Positions 26,206 to 35,833 of a stretch of DNA of 64,000 bases are shown here, piece by piece. The notes under the pieces are model-generated. The model worked only from the letters and a program-made list of their open reading frames with translations. It searched no databases and was not told the origin of the DNA. Each line of letters opens with the position of its first letter. Position 1 is the first letter of the stretch. Position numbers and translations under genes: made by a program. Origin of the DNA: Dyadobacter chenwenxiniae (lineage in GTDB: Bacteria; Bacteroidota; Bacteroidia; Cytophagales; Spirosomataceae); contig NZ_CP094997.1 of assembly GCF_022869785.1 (NCBI RefSeq), forward strand, positions 3,472,001 through 3,536,000. The letters are read 5' to 3'.

Positions 26206-28968
26206 ATGAGATGTTCAATTTTTGGGATATCATTATTGCTTATCTCCACTTCGGTATTTGGGCAGAAAGTCACGGGCAAATCTGAGATTTTCGGTGTGGT
26301 GGTGGACTCGGTGAGCAGGAAGCCGATGCGTGCTGCTACCATCTCGTTATTGTCCGCGAAAGATTCGTCCTATGTGGATGCGACAGTAACCGATGGCGAC
26401 GGCCGGTTCCTGGTCCGTAATGTGCCGCAAGGAAATTATCGTTTGCTCGCGACGTTTATAGGTTACCGGAATGCGTCAGCGCCGGTTTCTGTAAATACTT
26501 TAAATGCTGCATTGGACACGATTAGCATGGTGCAGCAGGCAAATGTGCTGGACGAAATGATTGTTAAAGAGGAGGCACCACCGGTGCGGATCAGGCAGGA
26601 CACTATTGAGTTCAACGCCAATTCCTTTAAGACGCAACCGAATGCGCAGGTCGAAGCGTTGCTGCGGAAGCTTCCCGGCGTCGAAGTTGCGCGGGATGGC
26701 TCTGTCAAAGCAAATGGACAAGCTGTAACCCAGGTGCTTGTGGATGGGAAACCGTTTTTTGGCAATGACCCGAAAATGGCAACCCGCAACCTGCCGGCCG
26801 ATATTATCGACAAAGTCCAGCTGTATGAGCAGTCATCCGACCAATCGCAATTTTCGGGAATGGACGATGGAAACCGCCAGAATACAATCAATCTGACCAT
26901 TAAAAAGGATATGGGGAAAGGATATTTCGGACAAAATTCGCTTGGCGCCGGAAATGGCCTCAACGAAGGATCTGAACGTTATCAGGGACGCTTGAGCGTG
27001 AACCGTTTCAATAACCATGACGGCGGGCAAACCCGTCAGCTATCTGTTGTTGGCCAGGCGAATAACCTTAATCAGCAGAACTTTTCCATGACTGGTGACA
27101 ATGGTGAGGTTCAGATTAATGGTAATGCCGGGCCGCCGGGCAACCAGATGCCGACTAACATTATTGAAACAAAAGCCGGCGGGATCAATTACAGAAGCGA
27201 TGGCGCCAAGCCAAAATGGGGCAAGAGGGCGGAAATCGCTGCAAGTTATTTTGCCAATCAGACCATTACGACGACAGATCAGGAAAGTCGCCGCATTAAT
27301 GTGCTTCCAGACCGCTCGTTTGTGACCGATCAGTATAACTATTCCAAAAATAAACGGACAAACCAACGTTTCAACGGGCGGTTTGACTGGCAGCTGGACT
27401 CGCTGACAAGCATCCGGATCACTCCGAATATTTCCTGGCAAAACACTGATTACAAAAGCATTGCTAACAGCTCATCCTACCTGAACAATGGTGATTCACT
27501 GAATTCCGGAAATACAGTCTATGATTCCGATGGCAATAGGATGAATGGTTTCAATAACCTTTTGCTGATGCGAAAACTAAACAAACCAGGCAGAACATTA
27601 TCAGCGAACCTAAACACGACGTTGAACAATGGCAAAGCCGACTCCTATAACCGATCTGTGATCAGTTTTTCCGGTTCTGACTCAACAAATGCAGATGTGA
27701 AACGCATAGATCAACAAAGCTTTCAAAATAATTATTCACTCGAAAATATGCTTTCGTTGTCGTTTACCGAGCGGATATCTTTGAACAAAAAGCTGGAAAT
27801 ACGATATGCATACGGTGATGCGAGGAACCGTCTTGGAAGGGAAGTTTGGGAAAAGCAGGAAAAAACCGGCCAATATATTCATCCCAATATGCTGCTAAGC
27901 AACCGGTCCGGCAGCGGCTTTGCAACCCATAAAATAGGTTCCGCTTTGCAGACGAGCCGTTTGAAATACAGTTTTTCCGTAGGTTTCGACCTACAAGCGT
28001 CGATGCTCAGCCTTAAAAATCGAAGCGTTGATTCCAGTTCCTCCCGAAAGTATTTCCATGTTTTACCAAATGCGCTGCTAAATTTCGCTATCGCGGGAAA
28101 CCAAAGCATACGATTGCAATACAGGAGCAGGCTCACCCCACCGTCCATTACCCAACTGCAACCGGTTCCCGACAACAGTAACCCACTGAATATCAGCATT
28201 GGAAATCCGCGATTGGACCCCACATATCTCAACAATGTCGTGCTGACGTACAACAGTTCGTACAATGCGGGAAGAGAAAGCATATTTTTAAGCACGACCT
28301 TTAACCAAAGTAACAATTACATTACCTCCGCTACGCGCGTCACAGAAAACGGAGCACAACTAACCCAACCAGTCAATGCGGGCGGTTACTGGGTTTCAAA
28401 TAGTTTCTTGTCGCTTGGCAAGACCATTCCGGCGATTCAAATGTCTGTTACTGTGAGTGCGAACAGCAATTTAACGCAGGTGAATAGTTTGGTCAATAGT
28501 CAGACCAATCGCTCCCGGGTCGTTTCGCTCGGCAGCGGGCTGGGCATTCAGTCGACCGGGGATAGCAAACTTGATTTCGGACTAACCGTCAGGATCAGCT
28601 ATCAGACCGCAAAATATTCGCTTTTATCAAAACAAAACACAGCGTTCTGGTCGCCCTATGCCACTGGTGACGTGAACTGGCAGCTCCCTTTTAACTGGGT
28701 GGTTGCCAGCGATGTAACGTATCATGCGACAACCGGTCGTACTGCCGCTTATAATCAGCAATTTGTGCTCTGGAATGTAACGTTTGCCAAAAAATTTATG
28801 AAGGGTAAAGAAGGAGAAGTCCGTTGGCAGATATTCGATTTACTGAACCAAAACCGCAGTCTCATACGCAACACAGCAGAAACTTTTATTGAAGATGTCC
28901 AAAGCAAGGTCCTGAAACGATATTTCCTGATCAGCTTTGTGTACAATCTTCGGAAATTCGGCATTTAA
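26206..28968 (+). CDS. TonB-dependent-receptor-like outer-membrane beta-barrel protein
   Basis: A roughly 920-residue outer-membrane protein. It has a signal peptide, a carboxypeptidase-regulatory-like beta-sandwich (FGVVVDSVSRKPMRAATISL to about residue 100), a plug-like domain (VEALLRKLPGVEVARDGSVK, VTQVLVDGKPFFGNDP) and a long C-terminal barrel of the OMP_b-brl type. The ATG at 26206 is preferred to a TTG at 26194 that overlaps the preceding stop. These proteins import large substrates or mediate envelope functions; the substrate is unknown. It is cotranscribed with the GLPGLI gene. Its stop overlaps the convergent START-domain gene by four bases. Confidence 0.88.
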   Translation: MRCSIFGISLLLISTSVFGQKVTGKSEIFGVVVDSVSRKPMRAATISLLSAKDSSYVDATVTDGDGRFLVRNVPQGNYRLLATFIGYRNASAPVSVNTLNAALDTISMVQQANVLDEMIVKEEAPPVRIRQDTIEFNANSFKTQPNAQVEALLRKLPGVEVARDGSVKANGQAVTQVLVDGKPFFGNDPKMATRNLPADIIDKVQLYEQSSDQSQFSGMDDGNRQNTINLTIKKDMGKGYFGQNSLGAGNGLNEGSERYQGRLSVNRFNNHDGGQTRQLSVVGQANNLNQQNFSMTGDNGEVQINGNAGPPGNQMPTNIIETKAGGINYRSDGAKPKWGKRAEIAASYFANQTITTTDQESRRINVLPDRSFVTDQYNYSKNKRTNQRFNGRFDWQLDSLTSIRITPNISWQNTDYKSIANSSSYLNNGDSLNSGNTVYDSDGNRMNGFNNLLLMRKLNKPGRTLSANLNTTLNNGKADSYNRSVISFSGSDSTNADVKRIDQQSFQNNYSLENMLSLSFTERISLNKKLEIRYAYGDARNRLGREVWEKQEKTGQYIHPNMLLSNRSGSGFATHKIGSALQTSRLKYSFSVGFDLQASMLSLKNRSVDSSSSRKYFHVLPNALLNFAIAGNQSIRLQYRSRLTPPSITQLQPVPDNSNPLNISIGNPRLDPTYLNNVVLTYNSSYNAGRESIFLSTTFNQSNNYITSATRVTENGAQLTQPVNAGGYWVSNSFLSLGKTIPAIQMSVTVSANSNLTQVNSLVNSQTNRSRVVSLGSGLGIQSTGDSKLDFGLTVRISYQTAKYSLLSKQNTAFWSPYATGDVNWQLPFNWVVASDVTYHATTGRTAAYNQQFVLWNVTFAKKFMKGKEGEVRWQIFDLLNQNRSLIRNTAETFIEDVQSKVLKRYFLISFVYNLRKFGI

Positions 28969-29588
28969 TGGCCGTTTGTTTGCTTATATTTTCCGGTTTG
29001 CAACTCCTTTCTCATTGCCGTAAAGCTTATAATTGGCCCCTGGCAAGCGAAATGGTTAACCACCCAGGCCGGAAGCAGGCCGCCGGGATCAACCTGTAGG
29101 GTGTAATCCAGCTTTACATGTCTTTTGTCCAGAGGAATGATTCGCCAGACATTGGATGAATGGGTAATGCGTACTTTACCATTTTTTGGAGAAACGAAAC
29201 CAGGCACTGCGGGGGCATTAACCGTCACAATCTTGGTTGCCGGATCTTGAAAAACTTCCATATGCGTTACAAAATCCCTGTTTTCCAATGGCCACGGCAA
29301 TGACACCTCGGTATAATAATACAGTTCAGTTGGAGACACTTTTCTGATCAGTGAACATTGCTTTGTATGACAGACCCAATGCTCAGCCGCTTTTACATCC
29401 AGCAGCAGAGCAACAACCTCTTGGACAGTGGCTTCAACGACACATTCCGCCTTCAGTGCTTTGATTTTAGAATCGGAAACTGTTTTGGCATACACCTTTA
29501 TCCCCTCCTTTTCAGCGGCTAATTTCCAATCCGGCTGGCCAAGGACCGGGTAGTAAAGCAGGAAAAAAATGGTGATTGCCTTGTTCAT
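28965..29588 (-). CDS. exported START-domain lipid-binding-like protein
   Basis: About 207 residues with a signal peptide (ITIFFLLYYPVLGQ) and a START-like fold. Typical segments are WKLAAEKEGIKVYAKTVSDS at the start, LLLDVKAAEHWV, LPWPLENRDFV and LPAWVVNHFACQGP near the end. START domains bind lipids in a deep pocket, so it may carry or sense a lipid in the periplasm; the ligand is unknown. The ATG at 29588 opens the signal peptide and is preferred to the upstream one at 29642. The gene converges with the TonB-barrel gene. Confidence 0.82.
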   Translation of the reverse strand: MNKAITIFFLLYYPVLGQPDWKLAAEKEGIKVYAKTVSDSKIKALKAECVVEATVQEVVALLLDVKAAEHWVCHTKQCSLIRKVSPTELYYYTEVSLPWPLENRDFVTHMEVFQDPATKIVTVNAPAVPGFVSPKNGKVRITHSSNVWRIIPLDKRHVKLDYTLQVDPGGLLPAWVVNHFACQGPIISFTAMRKELQTGKYKQTNGH

Positions 29589-29964
29589 AACAATGCAAAA
29601 ATGACATTTTGAACCTTCCCTCCTCAACCAAAAAATGACCAATCGCTATAATGCACGGATCAACTGACGGAAAACCGTTTTCGAATGACGAATGAGCACC
29701 ACCCTGTCACCACTTATCCGATCCACCCGTATTTTAATCACCCTGATCCACCTATGCCCACATACAATGAAGCATATCGGATTTTTAAGAAAAAACCCAA
29801 CACTTGTTTCGTACCGATATAGGCCTTTTTAAGCTACCTAGGCTACAAAACTGGCCCTGTCAATGCTTTATGAAAAATATTTCAGATATTTTTAGTGTCA
29901 AATGTTTGATATTTAAAATAACAATATTATTTTTACATCAGGATTACACTTCATCAACATAAAT
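29589..29964. other. 376-base gene-free stretch
   Basis: No convincing coding frame was seen here. It contains upstream sequence of the START gene on one side and a candidate promoter of the 2H phosphoesterase gene on the other. The short phrase GATCCACC occurs twice about 30 bases apart (near 29710 and 29746), without further structure. Confidence 0.5.
29905..29935 (+). promoter_or_regulatory. probable promoter of the 2H phosphoesterase gene
   Basis: TTTG at 29905-29908, a 19-base AT-rich spacer and TATTTTTA at 29928-29935 match the Bacteroidetes consensus except for the last base. The start codon at 29965 lies about 23 bases below the expected transcript start. Confidence 0.4.
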
Positions 29965-30612
29965 ATGAAACGGGTTCACATCAACAACAACCATTGGAAT
30001 ACACTGGCCAGCATTAGGCACCACATGTATGAATATCTGTTGGTATTTTCATGTGATAAGGTTACAGAAGCTTTGCTTCATAATGTCAAGCGGTATTTCG
30101 AAGAGAATTACGGCTGTGCATATGCCGCTAACCTGGTGCCTCACCTGACGCTCTTTAAATGCACGATTCACGAAAACAAAGTGGACCGTATTATCCAAGG
30201 GTTTGAGAAAGTGGCCCGTCATGCATCTCCATTATCTATTTCGCTTACACAGTTTAAAAAGTACGAATACGGCACGTTCTATGTTGACTTGGAAACAGGC
30301 GCATCGGATCAGGTTCTGGATTTGGCTAAAAGGCTGAAAATGGAAGTTGGCAATCATGTGCGGCAATGGGCGCCGGGAGAGAATCATTTCTGTGACGATC
30401 CGCACTTTACCATCGCCAGGAACATGAGTGCTTTGCAAACTGCAAAGGCAGCAATAGACTGGCTTTACCGCGAGTTTTTGGCTACTTTCCAGGCGAGCGA
30501 AATGATCTTGCTCAGAAGATCGCTGATCACGGGTTCTAAATACGAGCAAATCGCAACATTTCCGCTTCTTGGTCTTCCCGGAGGCAGTTATACCCAAGGT
30601 TCATTGTTTTGA
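29965..30612 (+). CDS. 2H phosphoesterase / 2'-5' RNA ligase-like protein
   Basis: A 215-residue protein of the 2H superfamily (LigT-like). Its two catalytic H-x-T/S motifs are PHLTLF (about residue 60) and PHFTIAR (about residue 145), spaced as in the family. The superfamily includes 2'-5' RNA ligases, cyclic phosphodiesterases and 2-5A-degrading enzymes; which activity applies here is unknown. It probably acts in the cytoplasm, since no signal peptide is present. The gene stands alone between its own promoter and a strong hairpin that overlaps its stop codon. Confidence 0.82.
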   Translation: MKRVHINNNHWNTLASIRHHMYEYLLVFSCDKVTEALLHNVKRYFEENYGCAYAANLVPHLTLFKCTIHENKVDRIIQGFEKVARHASPLSISLTQFKKYEYGTFYVDLETGASDQVLDLAKRLKMEVGNHVRQWAPGENHFCDDPHFTIARNMSALQTAKAAIDWLYREFLATFQASEMILLRRSLITGSKYEQIATFPLLGLPGGSYTQGSLF

Positions 30613-30660
30613 ATGTTTGTTTCATGGCGCGAAGGGTGTCGTGCCATGAACAACATTCAA
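30609..30660 (+). terminator. long hairpin at the end of the 2H phosphoesterase gene
   Basis: TTGAATG..TTCATGGC pairs with GCCATGAA..CATTCAA over about 18 bases with one small bulge and a 14-base loop, beginning at the stop codon. There is no T-run, so it may be a transcript-stabilising hairpin rather than a classical terminator. Confidence 0.55.
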
Positions 30661-30782
30661 TGCGGATGATTGAAACAAAAATACAAAAGGGCGCGGCTCA
30701 GCAAAGAGTAATGTTTAAATTGCGTAGAGGATAATGTAGTGATTACAGATCACCGTTAGCCGAAACCTGAACCAGCTACCTG

Positions 30783-32651
30783 ATGAAAATAAATTTTCTT
30801 TTCAAATCATTCGCCCTGACCGTCATCTCGTTTGCAGCGAATAGCCAGTCTTTTAATAACTTTCCGGTCACCACGCAGAAGCCGCCTTTGCATGCGAAAC
30901 ATTGGATCGGCATTACGGGTAAACCGATGGCCGCAACAGCGGGTGCAATGATTTTTAGTAAGGGAGGAAATGCGATTGATGCCTCTTGTGCTATGTTGGC
31001 AGCGACCTGCACAATGTGGGATGTATTAAGCTGGGGCGGTGAAACCCAGGCTTTGATTTACAACCCGAAAACAAAAAAAGTGATTGCCATCAATGCAATG
31101 GGCGTAGCTCCAACCGGCGCGACGGCTGCGTTTTTCAAAAATAAAGGCATGAAATATCCGCCGGAATATGGTCCTCTCGCGGCAACTACGCCCGGAACGG
31201 CCGGCGGATTAATGACAATGCTTGCGGAATATGGTTCCATGTCACTGAAAGAAGTGCTCGCGCCAGCCATGCAGCTGGCAGAAGGATATCCGATCGAAGC
31301 GCAAACTGCCAATGCCATTGAAAGGGATAAAGGCGAAATAAAAAAATGGCCATACTCGACCAAAATATTTTTACCCCATCTCGGATCCAAGCGCGAGGCT
31401 CCTGACGCTGGTGAGATATTTGTTCAAAAGGATTTGCTGGCAACGCTCCAAAAACTGGTAGACACAGAGCAGGAAGCATTAAAAAAAGGCAAAAACAGAA
31501 AAGAGGCGATTTATGCCGCTTACGACCGTTTTTACAAAGGGGACATTGCCAAGGAAATTGCAAGAGGCACCCAGGAACAGGGCGGCCTGATCACGGAACA
31601 GGATATGGCAAACTGGAAAGTTAAAATTGAAGAACCGCTGATGACTTCTTACAGGGGCATCGATGTTTATAAAATGCAGCAATGGACACAAGGACCGGTT
31701 TTGCTGCAAACATTAAACATGCTGGAAAACTTCGATCTGAAAAGTATGGGTTACAATTCGTCCCGTTATGTGCATACTTTGTACCAGGCGATGAACCTGG
31801 CCTTTGCAGACCGTGATTTTTACTATGGCGATCCTGCTTTTGCCCCGGAAGAACCGATGAAAGGTTTGCTTTCCAAAGAATATGCAAAGGAAAGGATCAA
31901 GCAAATCAATTGGGAAACGAATGATGCCAAGGCTCTTCAGGGAGATCCCTATCCATTTGAAGGCAAGAAAAATCCTTACGCCGATCAGATTAGGTCCTGG
32001 GGAAACTTCCACGCTTCGCTCAACCGCAATGCGAACGGACTGAATGAAAAGTATATGGAAGAATTTACAGCCGGGACCACTTCCGTTGAAGCAGCGGACG
32101 AAGAAGGCTGGGTGGTGAGCATTACGCCTAGTGGCGGTTGGGTGCCCGCTTGCATTGCAGGTAATACAGGCGTGGGATTAAGCCAACGTATGCAGTCATT
32201 CGTTCTGGATCCAAAAGAAAATCCGTTCAATGTTGTGGAGCCGGGGAAACGCCCCAGGGTAACATTGACACCAAGCCTTGCACTTAAAGATGGAAAGCCA
32301 TTCCTCTCCTTTGCCAAACAAGCTGGCGACGAGCAGGATCAGCTGCTGCTTCAATTCTTTTTGAATGTTGTGGAATTTGGAATGACCGTTCAGGAAGCAA
32401 CCGAGGCGCCAAGCTTCAAAACTTTGCAAATGTATGCGAGTTTTGGTGCTCATGAAAAGGAACCGGGTGGCCTGATCCTGAACCAGGCCATGCCGGACTG
32501 GTCAAGAAAGGAACTTTCAAGAATGGGATATAAGCTTTATTATCAGCCAAGAACAAGCGGTCCCATTAACGCCATATACTTTGATTGGCAGCATAAAAGT
32601 TTCTGGGGCGGGTCCAGTAATCATGGGGAAGATTACGGCATTGGCTGGTGA
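30783..32651 (+). CDS. gamma-glutamyltransferase family enzyme
   Basis: A 622-residue exported enzyme of the N-terminal-nucleophile GGT family. These are made as a precursor that cuts itself before a catalytic threonine. The signal peptide ends near AANSQS. The large-subunit part includes SKGGNAIDASCAMLAATCTM and TTPGTAGGLMTML. The nucleophile is expected in EEFTAGTTSVEAADEEGWVV, followed by the oxyanion-region serines (ITPSGG). GGTs usually cleave glutathione or gamma-glutamyl amides in the periplasm, but this branch is divergent, so the substrate is open. It overlaps the convergent VOC-GNAT gene by 19 bases. Confidence 0.87.
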   Translation: MKINFLFKSFALTVISFAANSQSFNNFPVTTQKPPLHAKHWIGITGKPMAATAGAMIFSKGGNAIDASCAMLAATCTMWDVLSWGGETQALIYNPKTKKVIAINAMGVAPTGATAAFFKNKGMKYPPEYGPLAATTPGTAGGLMTMLAEYGSMSLKEVLAPAMQLAEGYPIEAQTANAIERDKGEIKKWPYSTKIFLPHLGSKREAPDAGEIFVQKDLLATLQKLVDTEQEALKKGKNRKEAIYAAYDRFYKGDIAKEIARGTQEQGGLITEQDMANWKVKIEEPLMTSYRGIDVYKMQQWTQGPVLLQTLNMLENFDLKSMGYNSSRYVHTLYQAMNLAFADRDFYYGDPAFAPEEPMKGLLSKEYAKERIKQINWETNDAKALQGDPYPFEGKKNPYADQIRSWGNFHASLNRNANGLNEKYMEEFTAGTTSVEAADEEGWVVSITPSGGWVPACIAGNTGVGLSQRMQSFVLDPKENPFNVVEPGKRPRVTLTPSLALKDGKPFLSFAKQAGDEQDQLLLQFFLNVVEFGMTVQEATEAPSFKTLQMYASFGAHEKEPGGLILNQAMPDWSRKELSRMGYKLYYQPRTSGPINAIYFDWQHKSFWGGSSNHGEDYGIGW

Positions 32652-33463
32652 TCACGGTCAATGATCCGCATCATTCCAAATGTTGGTGAAAAATGAACCT
32701 GCTGATAGAATGGAGCGAGATGTTCGGACGAGAATAATGTCACCATGGCTTTGTTCGCTGCGTTTTTATCCAGCCAGCGCGAGAGTTCCTGCATGATTGC
32801 AGTGCCAACGCGTTTTCCTTGCCAGTCGGGGTGGACCATAACGTCTTTTACATAATAGAAACTAAACCCGTCGCCAAGCAGTAAAGCGCAGCCGATGACG
32901 TCGCCATTGTCCTCGTTTTCTGCTATAATGACCGTTTGCATGAAATCAAGCTGTGCCTGCAACATGGCATCGGTTGCCTTGTTAGACCAACCCACGGCTT
33001 CGAATAAGTTACGATACTGAACCACGGTTGGCTTTTTCACCAGGATTCTAACGTTGTCCGGTAGTTTTTCTGAATGCCCTTTTTTGTAGTTTGTCGGAGC
33101 AGCGAAAGTGACATAGTAACCATTGTTGTCCTTGACAACATATTCGGTAAGCCCGTAAACCTGTTTTGAAAGCGGCATGGTAATCTCGGCCTTGTTCTCC
33201 TGGTGAATTTCATAAAGGCGGTCAATGTTACGCACACGAATCCAGATTGAATGCCCATGCCGGAGGGCAGCCAGTGCAGGGTCATGTGAAAATTGGATAA
33301 ACGCGCCATGCCACGAAACGCCACCGTGCGTTGGCGGATCGCCCCAGGTCCATTGGTTCGGGAAGCCCAGCACTTCCTGCCAGTATTTGATGGTCCCAGT
33401 CACGTTATAGACTGCAAGAACCGGTTCTGCATGGGAAAAGGAAGGTTGTTCACGATCATCCAT
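32633..33463 (-). CDS. VOC-GNAT fusion protein
   Basis: A 276-residue protein joining two unrelated small domains. Residues 1-125 form a glyoxalase/bleomycin-resistance-like VOC domain (AVYNVTGTIKYWQEVLGFPN, GVSWHGAFIQFS, VVKDNNGYYVTFAAP). Residues 135-276 form a GNAT acetyltransferase whose acetyl-CoA loop is VMVHPDWQGKRVGTAIMQEL. VOC domains bind or transform small molecules and GNATs acetylate amines, so the fusion could capture and modify one ligand. That is inference; no substrate is suggested by the neighbours. It overlaps the gamma-glutamyltransferase gene tail to tail. Confidence 0.82.
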   Translation of the reverse strand: MDDREQPSFSHAEPVLAVYNVTGTIKYWQEVLGFPNQWTWGDPPTHGGVSWHGAFIQFSHDPALAALRHGHSIWIRVRNIDRLYEIHQENKAEITMPLSKQVYGLTEYVVKDNNGYYVTFAAPTNYKKGHSEKLPDNVRILVKKPTVVQYRNLFEAVGWSNKATDAMLQAQLDFMQTVIIAENEDNGDVIGCALLLGDGFSFYYVKDVMVHPDWQGKRVGTAIMQELSRWLDKNAANKAMVTLFSSEHLAPFYQQVHFSPTFGMMRIIDRDHQPMP

Positions 33464-33754
33464 GATTGTTCAAATAGATTTGGGCTGACACTCGTTTTTT
33501 GTCTGATTTCCAATACAATGATAACATTTTTGGGCGCATTAAGGGCCGGAGGAGTCAAAAGAAAAGGAGTGAATTTCTTAGCTTTGAAATGACAAGGCAA
33601 TGCCTGGCCCGGAAAAACGCTTCCCGGGTCAGGCTGACCGTTTCGTGATTCTGGAAATAAAAATCAGCACAGAGCGGCAAACTGGAATGCTGCCCAGAAT
33701 ACATTCTCTTACGCTGTTAATGAGCTGAAAGTTTTATTTCATGGCTAACGGATT

Positions 33755-34192
33755 CTATTTGATAAACAGCTTTTGCAATGCTGGCAAAACTATTATATCC
33801 CAACCGGCTGCGAGGTGTCCGTTTCGCTTCGCATCACCGTTAAAATTTTCGATCGTGGTTACCAGTTCTGTTGAGTTATCCCCTTTCGCTGACAGATCGT
33901 AAGAAATATGCAAATAATTTTCCTCCGTATCTGCCAGCTCGAAATTGGGATCGAATGAAGTGTATTTCAATCTTTTGCCTTCATCAAATTCAAGGATCAC
34001 TCCCCTTTCTCCGCTTTCATAACCCTCATAATTCCCCTTCCAGACAATCGGACTTCCTATCTTCCAATCCGAATTCACTTCACAATTGAACATAAACTGC
34101 TTCGTTTTCTTCGGGTTCACCAGAGCGTCCCATACTTCGGAGATGCTCGCGGGAAGCGTTAGTTTTCTGATAATGATACTTTCATTGTTCAT
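33755..34192 (-). CDS. SRPBCC (AHSA1-like) domain protein
   Basis: A 145-residue single-domain protein of the START/SRPBCC fold, with the N-terminal phrase LPASISEVWDALVNPKKTKQ and a beta-rich middle (WKIGSPIVWKGNYEGYESGE). It has the size and layout of the AHSA1-like group that is common as a stand-alone protein. It would bind a hydrophobic ligand in the cytoplasm; no ligand can be named. An AraC-type regulator gene lies upstream on the same strand and could control or be cotranscribed with it. Confidence 0.83.
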   Translation of the reverse strand: MNNESIIIRKLTLPASISEVWDALVNPKKTKQFMFNCEVNSDWKIGSPIVWKGNYEGYESGERGVILEFDEGKRLKYTSFDPNFELADTEENYLHISYDLSAKGDNSTELVTTIENFNGDAKRNGHLAAGWDIIVLPALQKLFIK

Positions 34193-34238
34193 GGTGGATA
34201 TAATATTTATGTCGTTAACGAATCAATTCCAGTTGGTC

Positions 34239-34283
34239 AAGCCCCTGATAACCAAATTTTAGTTTACAAAACTATCGGGGCTT
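34239..34283. repeat. imperfect inverted repeat upstream of the SRPBCC gene
   Basis: AAGCCCCTGATA (34239-34250) pairs with TATCGGGGCTT (34273-34283) except for one bulged base, around a 22-base loop. It lies between the AraC-type gene and the SRPBCC gene and may be an attenuator or operator. Confidence 0.35.
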
Positions 34284-34326
34284 TCATCAGAAAAATAGTA
34301 AAAACCCGACATCCGCTGATATTATT

Positions 34327-35139
34327 TCAGGCCTTCTCAATCAAAAATGACGCGCTTTCTTCACCCAGCTTTTGCATGGAAAGGAATGTGTTGGGCGTAA
34401 ACCCGGAGAAGCTCTTGAACTCTTTGATAAAGTGCGAATGGTCGGCATAGTTCAAGTCGTAGGCAATGTCCGAAAGATTATGAAATTGTGCACGCTTGAT
34501 CATGTCGAGTGCTTTTTCGAATCTGGTAATGCGTAAGAATGTCTTGGGTGAAACACCAACTGAAGCTTTAAACTTGCGCTCTAAATGTCTTTCTGAAATG
34601 CGGTATTTTTTGAGCCACAAACTCACAAGCCATTCGTCCGAAACATCCTGATCGAACACGCAGTCGTTCACCAAATGATCCTCGTTCCCATATCTTTGTA
34701 ACTTTTGGATCAGAAAATGGTTGAGTATAGCAATACGCTCCTGGTGATTGCGACCATCTTGCAATCTGAGGGGCAGATCGGCCGGGCAAAAATTGATCAG
34801 GTCCGGCATCTGGTTTGTCAGTTCGAATGCGTCTACATTAAAAAACAATTTCAGCGCCTGCGGATAAAAACTGATCCCAAGGTGAGCGTATTTGCCGTTG
34901 ACAATGTAGTTGGTGTCGGCCGTAGCGATGCCAGTCAGGAATGTGGCCGGCAAACATTCTCCATTGGCAGTTTGGATTTTGCGATGACCATCCAAATCCT
35001 GGAATATCAGCCTCGGATAACGGTCTGCGAAAATCTTGATGATTTTGCTAAAATCCGTACTTTCCTGATAATCGATCGACCAAAAATAGCGAACGTATTT
35101 GCTGAGCACGTGCGGAGCTGGGAAAACCTGATATCTCAT
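34327..35139 (-). CDS. AraC-family transcriptional regulator
   Basis: A 270-residue regulator. The N-terminal region (MRYQVFPAPHVLSKYVRYFW) matches the DUF6597-type ligand domain found in many Bacteroidota AraC proteins. The C-terminal double helix-turn-helix is complete: a first helix-turn-helix around ISERHLERKFKASVGVSPKT, a linker helix with RITRFEKALDMIKRA, and a second one in LSDIAYDLNYADHSHFIKEF with the closing FSGFTPNTFL. It probably responds to a small molecule. Likely targets are the neighbouring SRPBCC gene or itself. Confidence 0.88.
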   Translation of the reverse strand: MRYQVFPAPHVLSKYVRYFWSIDYQESTDFSKIIKIFADRYPRLIFQDLDGHRKIQTANGECLPATFLTGIATADTNYIVNGKYAHLGISFYPQALKLFFNVDAFELTNQMPDLINFCPADLPLRLQDGRNHQERIAILNHFLIQKLQRYGNEDHLVNDCVFDQDVSDEWLVSLWLKKYRISERHLERKFKASVGVSPKTFLRITRFEKALDMIKRAQFHNLSDIAYDLNYADHSHFIKEFKSFSGFTPNTFLSMQKLGEESASFLIEKA

Positions 35140-35312
35140 TTCTTCAAAATCTTATTTTCAAATGGCTAAAATCCTGTCAGTCAAGCCCTCATGTGGGTTA
35201 CCCATAACTGACGAAATAAGAATCAGGTTCCTGGCTGGAAAAAAATTTTGATAGCGTGTCAAATGCCGTTTTACCTGGCTCAGATAACGCATCTTACTAT
35301 ACGCAAATCAAA

Positions 35313-35696
35313 TTATTTGATGACCGATATTTGCTTCACACCAGCAGTTTGAAGATAAGCCATTGCCGCAACCCATAATGCTACGGCCGCTATCATCAAA
35401 TAGCCAATAAGTGATAAATTGAACATTTGAAACAAAATAACGGTAAAACTGGCAACCACCCAAAGCGTATCCAGCACGATAATAAACCGGACTGCGCCTG
35501 CGTTGATCGGATTTTTGATCCCAGCGGCAAACACCAGCGTCGCAAAGACAGCCAGGAAAATGCCGGTTTCAACAAATGGAACCGTACTTTTGATCTCAAA
35601 AAGTCCGGCAAAGAAATCAGGGAAGAAGATCAGCCCCAGCCCCGTTGCACCTGAACTTACCGCATTAAGAAGCAATACATTTTTCAGCGTTTTCAT
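35313..35696 (-). CDS. four-helix membrane protein, unknown function
   Basis: A 127-residue hydrophobic protein with four predicted membrane helices, for example LLNAVSSGATGLGLIFFPDF, ETGIFLAVFATLVFAAG and LIGYLMIAAVALWVAAMAYL. It resembles small Bacteroidota membrane proteins annotated only as hypothetical. No catalytic or metal-binding pattern is seen. It is encoded alone with its own promoter; the neighbours give no clue to function. Confidence 0.65.
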   Translation of the reverse strand: MKTLKNVLLLNAVSSGATGLGLIFFPDFFAGLFEIKSTVPFVETGIFLAVFATLVFAAGIKNPINAGAVRFIIVLDTLWVVASFTVILFQMFNLSLIGYLMIAAVALWVAAMAYLQTAGVKQISVIK

Positions 35697-35735
35697 GTTG
35701 TTAATTGTTTAGATGAATGATCGATTTGACTGATA

Positions 35736-35743
35736 CAAATGTA
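35736..35743 (-). promoter_or_regulatory. -7 promoter element of the four-helix membrane protein gene
   Basis: A perfect minus-strand TACATTTG at 35743-35736 lies about 40 bases upstream of the start at 35696. Just upstream is a GC-rich near-palindrome (CCCCCGCCGGGGG around 35752-35764) that stands out in this AT-rich spacer and may be a regulator site. Confidence 0.4.
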
Positions 35744-35833
35744 AAATTCATCCCCCGCCGGGGGGTTACCAACAAACGCCAATGCGTTATCATTTCATGA
35801 CACGCCCTGCACACCGTAAAATGATTTGCTTAC

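Noticed and set aside
25469..26233. Long antisense open frame of 254 codons opposite the GLPGLI gene
   Set aside because: Its composition (many cysteines, histidines and phenylalanines) and lack of any family pattern mark it as a shadow of the real gene.
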